Part shown: positions 17,661 to 25,817 of the stretch, in pieces
How the letters are laid out: the number at the start of each line of letters is the position of its first letter
Numbering within the stretch: the stretch's first letter is position 1
Source: Myxococcales bacterium
Lineage (GTDB): Bacteria > Myxococcota_A > Polyangia > Haliangiales > Haliangiaceae
Assembly (NCBI GenBank): GCA_016716835.1
Contig: JADJUW010000001.1
Location: 1,756,001-1,820,000 of the forward strand
Direction: 5' to 3'
DNA: 64,000 nucleotides
Translations under genes and position numbers: made by a program
The notes under the pieces: generated by a model
Seen by the model: the letters and a program-made list of their open reading frames with translations, nothing else
What the model was told of the DNA's origin: nothing
The model's database searches: none

Positions 17661-17808
17661 ACCGGCAGGTGGTCGCACGTGTCTTCCTGCTCGCAGATAG
17701 CGACCCTCCGGGGCGCAGCGAGACGGCTGTGGTATCCACATCCCCCGGTGCCACGAACACCGCCCTGCAATCTATGCTCGCGGAAGAAACGTGCGCCCAC
17801 CTGCCGGT
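17661..17808 (-). repeat. Approx. 148-bp palindromic intergenic element, copy 2 (inverted)
   Basis: The reverse complement matches copy 1 at 8773-8919 along its whole length with only scattered substitutions (for example the shared core TGTGGATACCACAGCCGTCT). It fills the gap between the convergent PP2C gene and the TPR gene, and its edge GGTTAGCG supplies the TAA stop of the latter, exactly as at copy 1. The central hairpin stem has one mismatch here. Mobile MITE-like element or bidirectional terminator are the two readings. Confidence 0.8.
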
Positions 17809-18242
17809 TAGCGCGCACGACCAAGCAGCGCGTCAACTACGGCCGGCCATTGCCGCTGCGCCGCGGCGATCCTCGCGCGCCCCATCGCCAGGCGCACGCG
17901 CACGTCGGCTTGCGCGTCGGCAGCGAGCATGGCCGCGACTTGATCATAGGCCTCGGCCGCCGGCCTGACGCGGCCCGCGGCGAGCAGGGCCTCCGCGAGC
18001 AGCAGCCACAGCCACATCGCATCGCGCTGCCCTGGCGCGCGCGCGAGGGCTTGTTGCGCCACCGCGACCGCTTCATTTAGCGCACCGGCACGCGCGTGCG
18101 CGACGACGAGCCATTGGCTCACCGGGGCGTAGGCTGGCACCAGCTGGCCAGCCGACGTCAACGCCTCAACCGCCGTCGCATGGTCACCGCTGCGCAGCGC
18201 GGCCAGGCCTCGATCAAGGTATCGCTTGGCGGCAATAGCCAC
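17808..18242 (-). CDS. Small TPR-like repeat protein at the distal end of the eCIS operon
   Basis: 144 aa from a GTG that shares one base with the upstream TAG. The sequence is a run of paired amphipathic helices with TPR spacing (YLDRGLAALRSGDHATAVEA, QWLVVAHARAGALNEAVAVA, WLLLAEALLAAGRVRPAAEA), so about three tetratricopeptide units. TPR proteins are protein-protein scaffolds and no enzymatic motif is present. It has no signal peptide. The role in the operon is unknown; an assembly or cargo-chaperone function is conceivable only from context. Confidence 0.78.
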   Translation of the reverse strand: MAIAAKRYLDRGLAALRSGDHATAVEALTSAGQLVPAYAPVSQWLVVAHARAGALNEAVAVAQQALARAPGQRDAMWLWLLLAEALLAAGRVRPAAEAYDQVAAMLAADAQADVRVRLAMGRARIAAAQRQWPAVVDALLGRAR

Positions 18243-18763
18243 TAATCGAGCTCCAATAGGCTAAATCTGTCGCCCGCGCCGGCCTCGCTCGACGGCGAGT
18301 CCTTGGTGTCGGCTTTTTCGCTGGCCGAGGGCGCGGGCGAGGCGGCGATCGGACCTGGTGTTGGCGTGGCGGTCGGCGCCGCGGCGGCGGCCCTCGGCGC
18401 GGCGATCGCGACCGGCACGACCGGCACCGGCACCGCGGGCGCCGCCAAATTTGGCGTCGGCGCGGCCAAGGGCACCCACTGCCCCCCGACGCGGACCTGC
18501 ACGTTCACGCCCTCGACGCGCAACGCCGCCAGTTCGGGCTGCGCGCACGACATTTGCAATTCGGTAACCAGTTGCGCAAACGGCAAGGTCGCCAAATCCG
18601 CGAGGCTACGTCCGCCGGCCGGCCCGTCGAAGCGCGGCGCGCGCTCGACGACGTAGGCTTCTAAGACGGCGGTCAAAATCTCCGCCAACTCGTCGCGTCC
18701 TAGGGATGAGAGGGCCTGCGCCAGCGACGCTTGCAACTCCAAGAGAGAATGTGGCTTGGTCAT
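18242..18763 (-). CDS. Uncharacterised protein with helical N-terminus and Ala/Pro-rich tail
   Basis: 173 aa from the ATG at 18763 (MTKPHSLLELQASLAQALSS); a longer reading overlaps the pentapeptide gene and is rejected. Residues 1-70 are amphipathic helices, followed by a short strand region (NVQVRVGGQWVPLA) and a 60-residue Ala/Pro low-complexity segment. The acidic end is GDRFSLLELD, which echoes the SLLELQ near the start. No family recognised, no signal peptide. It is part of the co-directional tail of the injection-system cluster. Confidence 0.7.
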   Translation of the reverse strand: MTKPHSLLELQASLAQALSSLGRDELAEILTAVLEAYVVERAPRFDGPAGGRSLADLATLPFAQLVTELQMSCAQPELAALRVEGVNVQVRVGGQWVPLAAPTPNLAAPAVPVPVVPVAIAAPRAAAAAPTATPTPGPIAASPAPSASEKADTKDSPSSEAGAGDRFSLLELD

Positions 18764-18777
18764 GGGATTTTCACAGG

Positions 18778-19449
18778 TCAGATGATCGTAGCGTGGTCGA
18801 GCTCGAGGCCGTGCAGCTGGCAGCCGACAAACCGCGCGCCCTGCAAATTTGCGCCACATAAATTCGCCCCCGAGAGGTCACACCCCAGCAAGGTGGCGCC
18901 GGCGAAGTTGGCGGCATAGAGATTGGCTCCCGCGAGAGATACATGGCTGAGAAAGGCGCCGGCAAAATCGACGCGCGTCAGCGATTCGATGCCGGCTTGA
19001 TAGCCAAGAAACGTGGTCTGGATGAGGCGGGCGCCGCGAAACGTCGCCGAGGCGAGCTCGCTGCGCGTAAAGCGACATCGCCGTAAGGTGGCGCCATCAA
19101 AGCTCGCTTTGCTCAGGCGCGACTCGTCAAACTCGCAGTCCACCAGCAGGGCCTGCGCGAGCGCAAGCTCCGTGGCGTCGCACAGGCGCCACTGGCAACG
19201 CACGGCGTAAACATCTGCCAACCGCGCCTGCCGCAAATCAACTTGATGCCATGTGCTCTGCAAGAACTCGCAGGCATCGGTGTCGATCCCATCCAGCGCG
19301 CAGCGTTCAAAGCTCACCTCGGTGAGGCAGGCGCCGTGCCAGGTGCCGCGCGACATCGCCACGCTGCGCACCTGTCGTCCCTGCAGGGCGCGGCCAGCTA
19401 AGAGGCGCTCAAACTGCGGCCGCGATTCGATGATGCCATCGTCGGCCAT
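18778..19449 (-). CDS. Pentapeptide-repeat protein
   Basis: 223 aa. From about residue 25 to the end the chain follows A(D/N)LXX periodicity, clearest in FAGAFLSHVSLAGANLYAAN and FAGATLLGCDLSGANLCGAN, giving a right-handed quadrilateral β-helix of roughly eight coils. It has no signal peptide. Pentapeptide proteins occur as gyrase-protecting DNA mimics and as accessory or effector-linked genes of contractile systems. Here the context (next to a DUF4157 protein in an eCIS operon) suggests an accessory, cargo or immunity role, but none is shown. Its start codon shares one base with the end of the DUF4157 gene. Confidence 0.88.
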   Translation of the reverse strand: MADDGIIESRPQFERLLAGRALQGRQVRSVAMSRGTWHGACLTEVSFERCALDGIDTDACEFLQSTWHQVDLRQARLADVYAVRCQWRLCDATELALAQALLVDCEFDESRLSKASFDGATLRRCRFTRSELASATFRGARLIQTTFLGYQAGIESLTRVDFAGAFLSHVSLAGANLYAANFAGATLLGCDLSGANLCGANLQGARFVGCQLHGLELDHATII

Positions 19450-20009
19450 TACCCCTCGCCCAACCCGCGGCGATCATGCTCGCTCGCCAACCACGCCTGC
19501 ACCATGTCGCGCACGCGCCTTCGCACTTGCTCGCGCAATTGGCTCGGCGGCGATGGCGCCTTGTCGTCGACAAATTGCGCCTCATAGCGATGCGCCTCTA
19601 CCTCTAGCGTTTGCTGATCGGCGGGCGCAGAGACCGGGCCGCGGGCGAACAAGCCCTTCGCGCCTTGCGCAACGTGCGCCACTTCATGCGCGAGCACGCG
19701 CTGCGCAAATACCGAACCGCCGGCGCTGGCCGCCTGCTGGCCGAGCAGCACCATGCCTGTATCGCCCACGGTAAGCGCGTCGGCGCCCCGCTCCTTGGCA
19801 ACATGCTGCGCAAACTCACCGCGAAACACGCGCACGTGTGCCAGGTCGACGCCAAGGTCGCTTTCGAAGCGCTGGCGCAGATGCCATGGCAACGCTTCGC
19901 CGCCGCCCGCACGCGACGCCACCATGCGGCCAAGACGTTCGGGTGCCCACCGCCGAGCGATATCCTCGGTCAGCTCCTCCACCTCGTCGTCGAGCGCGCG
20001 ATCGGCCAT
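19449..20009 (-). CDS. DUF4157-like protein with HExxH metallopeptidase motif, eCIS-associated
   Basis: 186 aa. Residues 38-118 follow the DUF4157 layout: ALPWHLRQRFESDLGVDLAH, VRVFRG, a GA-D-AL-VGD stretch and LAHEVAHVAQ with HEVAH at 108-112. DUF4157 domains are repeatedly found in eCIS-linked toxins and accessory proteins. The protein is short, with only about 65 residues beyond the motif, so it is either a minimal metallopeptidase, a maturation protease or a truncated cargo leader. No signal peptide, in keeping with cargo loaded in the cytoplasm. Peptidase activity is inferred from HExxH alone; the third zinc ligand was not identified. Confidence 0.85.
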   Translation of the reverse strand: MADRALDDEVEELTEDIARRWAPERLGRMVASRAGGGEALPWHLRQRFESDLGVDLAHVRVFRGEFAQHVAKERGADALTVGDTGMVLLGQQAASAGGSVFAQRVLAHEVAHVAQGAKGLFARGPVSAPADQQTLEVEAHRYEAQFVDDKAPSPPSQLREQVRRRVRDMVQAWLASEHDRRGLGEG

Positions 20010-20082
20010 GCCTCTTCACTATACGAGGTTTTGCCTGGGAAGTGGGCGCGAATTGCCGCCCCAACTGCCTCTCAGCGGCCGC

Positions 20083-20298
20083 CTACTCGTCTTCGCCGGC
20101 GACGATCGCGGCCTCTTGCGTGGCCCCGGCGCCTGCGCCGTAGTACTCGCTCGTCATTTCGCGCGACGTCACGCCGCCTCCCAACGCCGCCTCGAGAAAC
20201 TTGGTCTCCGCAAGGCACCCTTTGCCGGCCATGCCCTTGACGACGAACGCCACCTCGCCCGTCGGCGAGATCGTGATTTCCAAGTCCTGTTTGCGCAT
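20083..20298 (-). CDS. DUF2997 family protein
   Basis: 71 aa. The sequence has EITISPTGEVAFVVKGMAGK, then GCLAETKFLEAALGGGVTSR and TSEYYG, which is the DUF2997 signature. DUF2997 genes typically accompany DUF1257 (Ycf35) and Ycf46 genes; all three are adjacent here, with a one-base overlap to the DUF1257 gene. Biochemical function of the family is unknown. The Ala/Gly tail (GAGAGATQEAAIVAGEDE) is not conserved. Confidence 0.88.
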   Translation of the reverse strand: MRKQDLEITISPTGEVAFVVKGMAGKGCLAETKFLEAALGGGVTSREMTSEYYGAGAGATQEAAIVAGEDE

Positions 20299-20705
20299 TA
20301 TTCGCTAACCCACTTTCTCACGACGAGGCGGATCGAACCGTCCTCCTCGTTCACCTCTTCCTCGAGCTGGTAGCCTTGCGCATCGCACGCCATCTTGACG
20401 TTGTGATACTGGTAGCGCTGGCTGACCGTGTCGCGGAATTCTTTCTCGGAGATGCCGCGGGTGGTTTCGACGCCCCACCAATCCGCCGTCAACTCATAGG
20501 TGCCATTGCCGTTGTCGAGGACGCCAACATCGTACTGGCCAAGGTTAATCGACATCGCGGCCTTGAGCGTATCGCCGCGATAGCCGCGCACGACGACCTG
20601 CTGCCCAGCCTCCGCCTCGGCAAAGACATGACCCAGATCAGCCAGCGCAAGCTTGAGCGCCTCGCGGTTGGTAATCTTTAATTCGCATTTGGTGAAATGA
20701 CTCAT
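20298..20705 (-). CDS. DUF1257 (Ycf35-like) protein
   Basis: 135 aa, starting MSHFTKCELKITNREALKLA as DUF1257/Ycf35 members do, with NGNGTYELTADWWGVE and QRYQYHNVKMACDAQGYQLE further on. The family is known from algal chloroplast genomes, cyanobacteria and scattered bacteria and has no established function. It sits between the Ycf46 ATPase and DUF2997 genes with one-base overlaps on both sides, so the three are almost certainly co-translated and may form a complex. Being at the end of a contractile-injection operon is the unusual point. Confidence 0.9.
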   Translation of the reverse strand: MSHFTKCELKITNREALKLALADLGHVFAEAEAGQQVVVRGYRGDTLKAAMSINLGQYDVGVLDNGNGTYELTADWWGVETTRGISEKEFRDTVSQRYQYHNVKMACDAQGYQLEEEVNEEDGSIRLVVRKWVSE

Positions 20706-22309
20706 TAAAGCTCGAGCTTGCGCTCGCCTCCTTCAGACGGTGTCGGCTCGCCGCCGGAAGGCTTGCCACCGTATTGCGACATCCAGCCTTTGCCGCCGGA
20801 GGCGCCGACCTTGGTCGACGCCGGGCGCGCGCGGGTGCGCGACCATTCGCGCATGCCGTCGATTTGCTCGCGCATAGTCACGGCCAACGGCACGAGCTCG
20901 CGCAGCGATTTTTCCATCCGCGCGGTGGTTAAGTCTTCGCCGGTATCGAAGGCATCGTACAAGGCTGAGATCACCGCCTGCTCAAGCTCGGCGCCCGAGA
21001 AGTCGGTGGCGAGGTCGACAAGCTTTTCCAGATCGAACTGGCTTGGGTCGCGATTCTTTTTGCGCAGATGAATGTCGATGATTTGGCGGCGATCATCGCG
21101 TCCCGGCAAGTCGCAGAAAAAGATCTCGTCGAAGCGCCCTTTGCGCAGCAACTCGGGCGGCAACTGCGCCACGTTGTTGGCCGTCGCGATCACGAACACG
21201 GGCGACGTCTTTTCCTGCAGCCACGTAATAAACGAGCCGAACACGCGCGAGGTAGTGCCGCCATCGGATTGCCCCGACGAGCCGGTGCCCGAAAAGCCCT
21301 TCTCCAGCTCATCAATCCAAAGGACCGCCGGCGCGATGGCCTCGGCCGTCTTGATCACGTTGCGAATATTTTCTTCTGATGAGCCAACCAGGCCCGCGAA
21401 CACCTTGCCGACATCAAGGCGGAGGAGCGGCATCTGCCACAGCGCCCCCACGGCCTTGGCCGTAAGCGACTTGCCGGTGCCGGGCACGCCAATGAGCAAG
21501 ATGCCCTTGGGCAACGGCAGGCCAAAATCGCGCGCGCGCGACGAAAAGGCGTGGCGACGCTTCACCAGCCACTCCTTGAGGTTATCCATCCCGCCAATAT
21601 CGGAGAACTCTTCGCGGTGCTCGTAGTACTCGAGCAGGCCGCTCTTGCGAATAATTTGCTTCTTCTCGTCGAGAATCGTTTCAAGGTCGAACGTATGGGT
21701 GCGCACCATCGACTTGGCAAAGACGTTTTCGGCCTCGACCAAGGTCAGCCCCAGCGCGGATTCGACGACGCGCTCCATGTAGCTCGCGTCGGCCTCGACG
21801 AGCTGCCGCGTGGCAACCGGCGTGTTGGGGAGGAGGCTGCGCGCGCAGGCCTCAATCTCTCCGCGGGTTGGCAGCTCCCAATCGACGATCGCCGATACCG
21901 ATTTTTCGAGCTCAGGCGGCAACTTGCACACCGGCGAGAGCAGGATCACGCTTTTTTTGGTTTTGCGCAGCTCGGTTGCCAGATCGCGCAGCTTGCGCAC
22001 GACCGCGGGTTCTTTGAAAAACGGGTGGAAGTCGCGCAGGATAAATAGCGCGCGGCCCTCGGCGCGCGCCACGTGGTCGAGCGCCTTGAGCGGATCCTTG
22101 ATATCGCGCGCGCCGCTGCCATTTGCCACCACGCGCATGCCCTCGGTGAGCGACCAAATCTCGCAGCGCATTTCGCGTTCGACGCACAAGGTGCGCAAGC
22201 TTTCCTCGACCCGCATTTCTTCGTGCGAAGTGACGTAGACCAGCGAATAACGCGCGCGGATGAGATCTTCCAGCTCTGCCTTAGAGCTGCGCTTGACGAG
22301 CGGATTCAC
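20705..22309 (-). CDS. ycf46: Ycf46-type AAA+ ATPase
   Basis: 534 aa. The N-terminal 200 residues form the degenerate nucleotide-fold region of Ycf46 (YSLVYVTSHEEMRVEESL). The AAA module carries Walker A GVPGTGKS at 274-281, Walker B VLWIDELEK near 329-337, sensor-1 VIATANN and the arginine-finger-like LLRKGRFDEIFF. It overlaps the FHA coiled-coil gene by 4 nt. Classical eCIS operons encode an Afp15-type AAA+ ATPase involved in particle assembly. None is seen here, so this Ycf46 protein is the only ATPase candidate for that step. That substitution is an inference; a role in energising or disassembling the particle is the alternative. Confidence 0.93.
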   Translation of the reverse strand: MNPLVKRSSKAELEDLIRARYSLVYVTSHEEMRVEESLRTLCVEREMRCEIWSLTEGMRVVANGSGARDIKDPLKALDHVARAEGRALFILRDFHPFFKEPAVVRKLRDLATELRKTKKSVILLSPVCKLPPELEKSVSAIVDWELPTRGEIEACARSLLPNTPVATRQLVEADASYMERVVESALGLTLVEAENVFAKSMVRTHTFDLETILDEKKQIIRKSGLLEYYEHREEFSDIGGMDNLKEWLVKRRHAFSSRARDFGLPLPKGILLIGVPGTGKSLTAKAVGALWQMPLLRLDVGKVFAGLVGSSEENIRNVIKTAEAIAPAVLWIDELEKGFSGTGSSGQSDGGTTSRVFGSFITWLQEKTSPVFVIATANNVAQLPPELLRKGRFDEIFFCDLPGRDDRRQIIDIHLRKKNRDPSQFDLEKLVDLATDFSGAELEQAVISALYDAFDTGEDLTTARMEKSLRELVPLAVTMREQIDGMREWSRTRARPASTKVGASGGKGWMSQYGGKPSGGEPTPSEGGERKLEL

Positions 22310-24228
22310 GGGGCCTCCTCGACGCTCTGCCGCAGATCGCGCAGCGCACCCTTCACCGTCTCGACGGTTTCGATCATCGCCGTCGCCGACTCCGATGCAA
22401 CCGCCGCGTCGCCGCCGTCGCCGAGCTCCATCGCCACCACGCGCGCTTGGTTGCGCAGCTCGCTAAGGGCATCGTTGACGGCCTCGATTGCCTCCATGAC
22501 GCGCGCCACCATGGCCATGTTGGCTGGGGTGCCAAAGACGCCGGTCGGCGACGCGTCCTCGCCAAAGGCGTCGCCAAGCTTGGCCTCAGCCGCGTCAGCG
22601 CGCGCGAGCGCGTCGCGCACTTTTTGCCGCAGCGCCTCGATTTCGTCGCTCGCGGCCCCCGCGGTGGCTGCCCGCGCCATGAGCATTTCTTGCTCGAGTA
22701 CTTGCGCCTGGCCATTGGCGGCGATGAGCTGTTGCTCGAGCTGCTGCCTTACCTCCTGCCACGCGAGCTGCTCGCGGCGCGCCTCGTTGACCTGCGTCGT
22801 CGCGGCGTCGAGTTCGCGCATCAAGGCGCCGTGCGCCTGTTCCATGGTGCTATGTGACATGCGCAGGCCGCGCAGCTCTTCGCTCAGCCGGGCGACGATT
22901 TCGCCATAGCCGCTGTCATCGTTGCCGCTGCTCGCGTTCTTGCGCGACAGCTCGGCGGCCAACTGCGAGAGCTTGGCATTTTCTTGGGTAAGGCGCTCGA
23001 TCTGCTCGGCCGAAGCATTTACGTGTTCCGCGGCCGCCGCGAGCTCGGCGCGTTGCTTGGAGAACGCTGCGAGCTGCTTGTCCTTATCGGCGCGCTGCTC
23101 TTGCAGCGTGCTTTCGAGGGTAACGAGCGCGATGCGCCGCTCTTCGAGCATGCGCTCTTGCTCGCCGATCACCGCGCGCAGGCGCTCGATCTCGCGGACT
23201 TGTTCGTTGACTTCGTTGTAGCCCTCATCCTTGGCACGCCTCGCCTCGCCCAGCTGCGCCCGCATGCCATCGATTTCGCTGCGCGCGGCGGCGAGGTCTT
23301 CTAAGGCCCGCTTGGCCGCGCGCTCATGCGCGTCGAGCGTTTCCTTGATCATTTGCTCGCTCTTGCCCGCGGCCGCGGCCGCGGCCTTGGCCTGGTCAGC
23401 GTCGCTGCGCAGCTCTTCGGCGACGTGCTGCTCCGCGCGCAAGCGCTCGTCGCGATCCGCCAGTTGGAGCCGCAGGTCGTCGGCGCGCTCGCGCAACGTC
23501 GCGATCTCGGCGCGGAGGCGCTTGGCGTCGGCGACCTCGCGATCATACTTGTCTTGTAAGGCCTCGCGCGTCGAGGATGGTTTGCCTAAAATATCTCCAA
23601 GGGCGGGCGATGGTGGCGCGGCCGTGGCTTCAAGATCCACCGGCGCCGAGCGTTCATAGCCATCCTCGACCACAATGGAAGGGATGCGCCCCGAAAGCCG
23701 TGGCGGCGGGCCCCCAAAGGGAAGCGAGGCTTCACGCATGGGTGGCGGCACCGACTCGCCGCCCACCTGCTGCGCCGTGGCGCGTTTGGGCCGACCGGGG
23801 GGCACCGACGGCGCGGCAATCGCAGCCAATGCCGCGACGGGTGGCGCGGGCGGCGCAGGCGGCGGCGGTGGCACGCCTCCAGGGACGGGCGACGCGGAAA
23901 CCCTCGGCTGCCGCGCGCCCGCGACGGGGGCCTCGGGTTCGTCGAGAAAGCGCAAGGCGAGTGAACCGCATTGGATGATGTCGCGGTGGTGCAGCGCTTG
24001 CTTGGCAACCTTTACCTGGTTCACCGTCGTGCCGTTGGCGCTGCCCTTGTCGTCGATGAACCAACCCGTGGCCTCGAACTTGATCACCGCATGGAGCCGA
24101 GACACCATGCCATCATCGGTGCGAATCGAGCAGTCAAGGCCGCGACCTATCGTGACCACCTGATCGGGCGTAACCTCTAGAACCCCTTCTCTGCCGCGGC
24201 TATCACGGAATACGACGCGCGTGCTCAT
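22306..24228 (-). CDS. FHA-domain protein with long coiled coil
   Basis: The ATG at 24228 (MSTRVVFRDSRGREG) gives 640 aa; an in-frame start 12 codons upstream is less likely. An N-terminal FHA domain (1-95) has the canonical phosphothreonine-binding elements TIGRGLDCSI, MVSRLHAVI and GSANGTTVN. A Pro/Ala-rich linker (100-200) follows, then about 400 residues of heptad-rich Glu/Arg/Ala/Leu coiled coil (AERADDLRLQLADRDERLRA). No signal peptide or transmembrane helix. In T6SS, Fha proteins are scaffolds activated by kinase phosphorylation; this one has the intact Arg and Ser needed to bind pThr and could tether the particle or its ATPase (next gene, 4-nt overlap). Confidence 0.9.
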   Translation of the reverse strand: MSTRVVFRDSRGREGVLEVTPDQVVTIGRGLDCSIRTDDGMVSRLHAVIKFEATGWFIDDKGSANGTTVNQVKVAKQALHHRDIIQCGSLALRFLDEPEAPVAGARQPRVSASPVPGGVPPPPPAPPAPPVAALAAIAAPSVPPGRPKRATAQQVGGESVPPPMREASLPFGGPPPRLSGRIPSIVVEDGYERSAPVDLEATAAPPSPALGDILGKPSSTREALQDKYDREVADAKRLRAEIATLRERADDLRLQLADRDERLRAEQHVAEELRSDADQAKAAAAAAGKSEQMIKETLDAHERAAKRALEDLAAARSEIDGMRAQLGEARRAKDEGYNEVNEQVREIERLRAVIGEQERMLEERRIALVTLESTLQEQRADKDKQLAAFSKQRAELAAAAEHVNASAEQIERLTQENAKLSQLAAELSRKNASSGNDDSGYGEIVARLSEELRGLRMSHSTMEQAHGALMRELDAATTQVNEARREQLAWQEVRQQLEQQLIAANGQAQVLEQEMLMARAATAGAASDEIEALRQKVRDALARADAAEAKLGDAFGEDASPTGVFGTPANMAMVARVMEAIEAVNDALSELRNQARVVAMELGDGGDAAVASESATAMIETVETVKGALRDLRQSVEEAP

Positions 24229-24309
24229 TCGTGGATTAATGGTAGCGAACAATGGAGGGCGCACCCAAGCCGCAAGCCGCCAATTCGCTGCGCCGCTTTT
24301 GACCGCTTA

Positions 24310-24325
24310 CCTACATGTATGTAGG
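24310..24325. other. Small intergenic hairpin
   Basis: CCTACA-TGTA-TGTAGG forms a 6-bp stem with a 4-nt loop in the gap between the FHA-VWA gene and the FHA coiled-coil gene. There is no T-run beside it, so it is not a convincing intrinsic terminator; it might tune expression of the downstream part of the operon. Confidence 0.3.
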
Positions 24326-24338
24326 CGGGGTACGGCGA

Positions 24339-25817
24339 CTAGTTGATCGACTTGAATTTGAGGCGCGTGCGGCCAACCGTGATCACGTCATTGTCGACCA
24401 ATTCGTGGCGCGCCACGCGCTGATCATTGACGAAGGTTCCGTTGGTCGAGCTGTCGTCTTGCAAGATGAAGCCCGTCGGTGAGCAATGGATCTTGCAATG
24501 CTCGGTGCTCATGTAGGTGTCGCCCAAGCCGATGTGACTGTCCGGCCCGGTGCCAAGCTTGGTCAGCCCCGACTCCAAACGAAACGACTGATATTGATGC
24601 GCTCCATTAAGCGGCACCAGCCAGCCGACGATGGGATAGCCAGACTCATCGCCGCCTGCGCCAATCATAACCGTCTTCATGGCGCCGCCGCTGTCGGCCA
24701 CCGGTGCGGCGACCGCAATCGGCGCCGGCGCGCGTCCACGCCGCAGCAAGGCGAGCAGCAGCAAGAACACCACTAACGCGCCGCCACCAATGCCCGCCCA
24801 CAACCACCAGCGAAAGGGGCGCTTTTTGTCAAACGACCAAGCCGGCAAGGTCAGCCCGCCTGCCTCGAGCTCTTCTTGATCGAGCCGCAGCATGAACTCG
24901 TGCTCCAGCCCGTCGAACACGAGGCCGCGCTTGGTCTTGGCGTCGTAGGCGGAGAAGGTGACATAGAATCGCGCGCCGATGTCGTCGGCCGCATTGCGCA
25001 CCGCGGTCGCCAGGCCATCCATGGCCGCGACGCGTTTGACGTTGGGGGTGAGCACGCGCAGCAGCGCCGGATCGCCCTCGAGGCCCTCATTGGCAAAGTG
25101 CACGGCGATCAGCTCAATGCGTGAGCCTTCGGCTTTTTTGCGCAACTCGGCGAGCTGGGCGCGGGCCGTCTCGGGGTTGGTATCGGCGCCATCGCCAATC
25201 ACCAAGAGCACGCGGCGACTGGCGCTCGCATTCATCAAGACCGAGACCGCCTCTTGCACGCCGGCGACAAAATCGCGGCTCGTCTTGCCCTGGTAGTCGC
25301 GTTGGCTACCGAGCTTGTCGGCGGTCAGCCCCGCGATGTCGCCCAAGGGGAGCTTTAGCTCCGCACCCTGGCCATAAACCACGATGCCCCCGACCGAGCC
25401 TTTGGGCGCGATGCCGCCGAGGGCTTCAAAGGCCTGGGGCAGCTTGGCCAAGACGCCGGCGTACTTATCTTCCTCGGTCTCGGCGTAGCTTTCGTTCCCC
25501 ATCCGGATCTCCTGGCCCTGGATGAGGACAATGAGCGCAAGGGTCTCGCTGCCTTCGACATATTTTTTTACAACTTGGGCCGGCAGCGTGACCGGCTTGG
25601 CAAGGTCCGTCTGAACCAACGCTACCTTCTCGGAGACCACGCCTGGGAGCAGCCCGATCACCGTCGCGGTAATGACCGGCGTGGTATCCGCCTTGGCGTC
25701 GAGCATTTCGTCGGGCATCTGCAGCTTTAGCCGCACCTGCGGCGCGGCCACGGTGTTGCGCGCCGCGAGCAGCAGCCCAAGGCCAAGACAAATTGATAAA
25801 AAGCGCGCCGCGTTCAT
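24339..25817 (-). CDS. Transmembrane VWA-like/FHA protein
   Basis: 492 aa. Signal peptide (MNAARFLSICLGLGLLLAA), then a von Willebrand A-like domain at about 90-290 (IVLIQGQEIRMGN, TSRDFVAGVQEAVSVL, RRVLLVIGDGADTN). The metal site is degenerate, as DxSxS is absent. A membrane helix spans 337-360 (RWWLWAGIGGGALVVFLLLL) and a C-terminal FHA domain spans 410-490 (YMSTEHCKIHC, SSTNGTFVNDQ). The layout places VWA outside and FHA in the cytoplasm. The FHA lacks the canonical Arg (KLGTGPD in place of xxGR) and the SR pair (MSTEH), so phosphate binding is doubtful. It could anchor the injection machine to the inner membrane. Confidence 0.88.
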   Translation of the reverse strand: MNAARFLSICLGLGLLLAARNTVAAPQVRLKLQMPDEMLDAKADTTPVITATVIGLLPGVVSEKVALVQTDLAKPVTLPAQVVKKYVEGSETLALIVLIQGQEIRMGNESYAETEEDKYAGVLAKLPQAFEALGGIAPKGSVGGIVVYGQGAELKLPLGDIAGLTADKLGSQRDYQGKTSRDFVAGVQEAVSVLMNASASRRVLLVIGDGADTNPETARAQLAELRKKAEGSRIELIAVHFANEGLEGDPALLRVLTPNVKRVAAMDGLATAVRNAADDIGARFYVTFSAYDAKTKRGLVFDGLEHEFMLRLDQEELEAGGLTLPAWSFDKKRPFRWWLWAGIGGGALVVFLLLLALLRRGRAPAPIAVAAPVADSGGAMKTVMIGAGGDESGYPIVGWLVPLNGAHQYQSFRLESGLTKLGTGPDSHIGLGDTYMSTEHCKIHCSPTGFILQDDSSTNGTFVNDQRVARHELVDNDVITVGRTRLKFKSIN

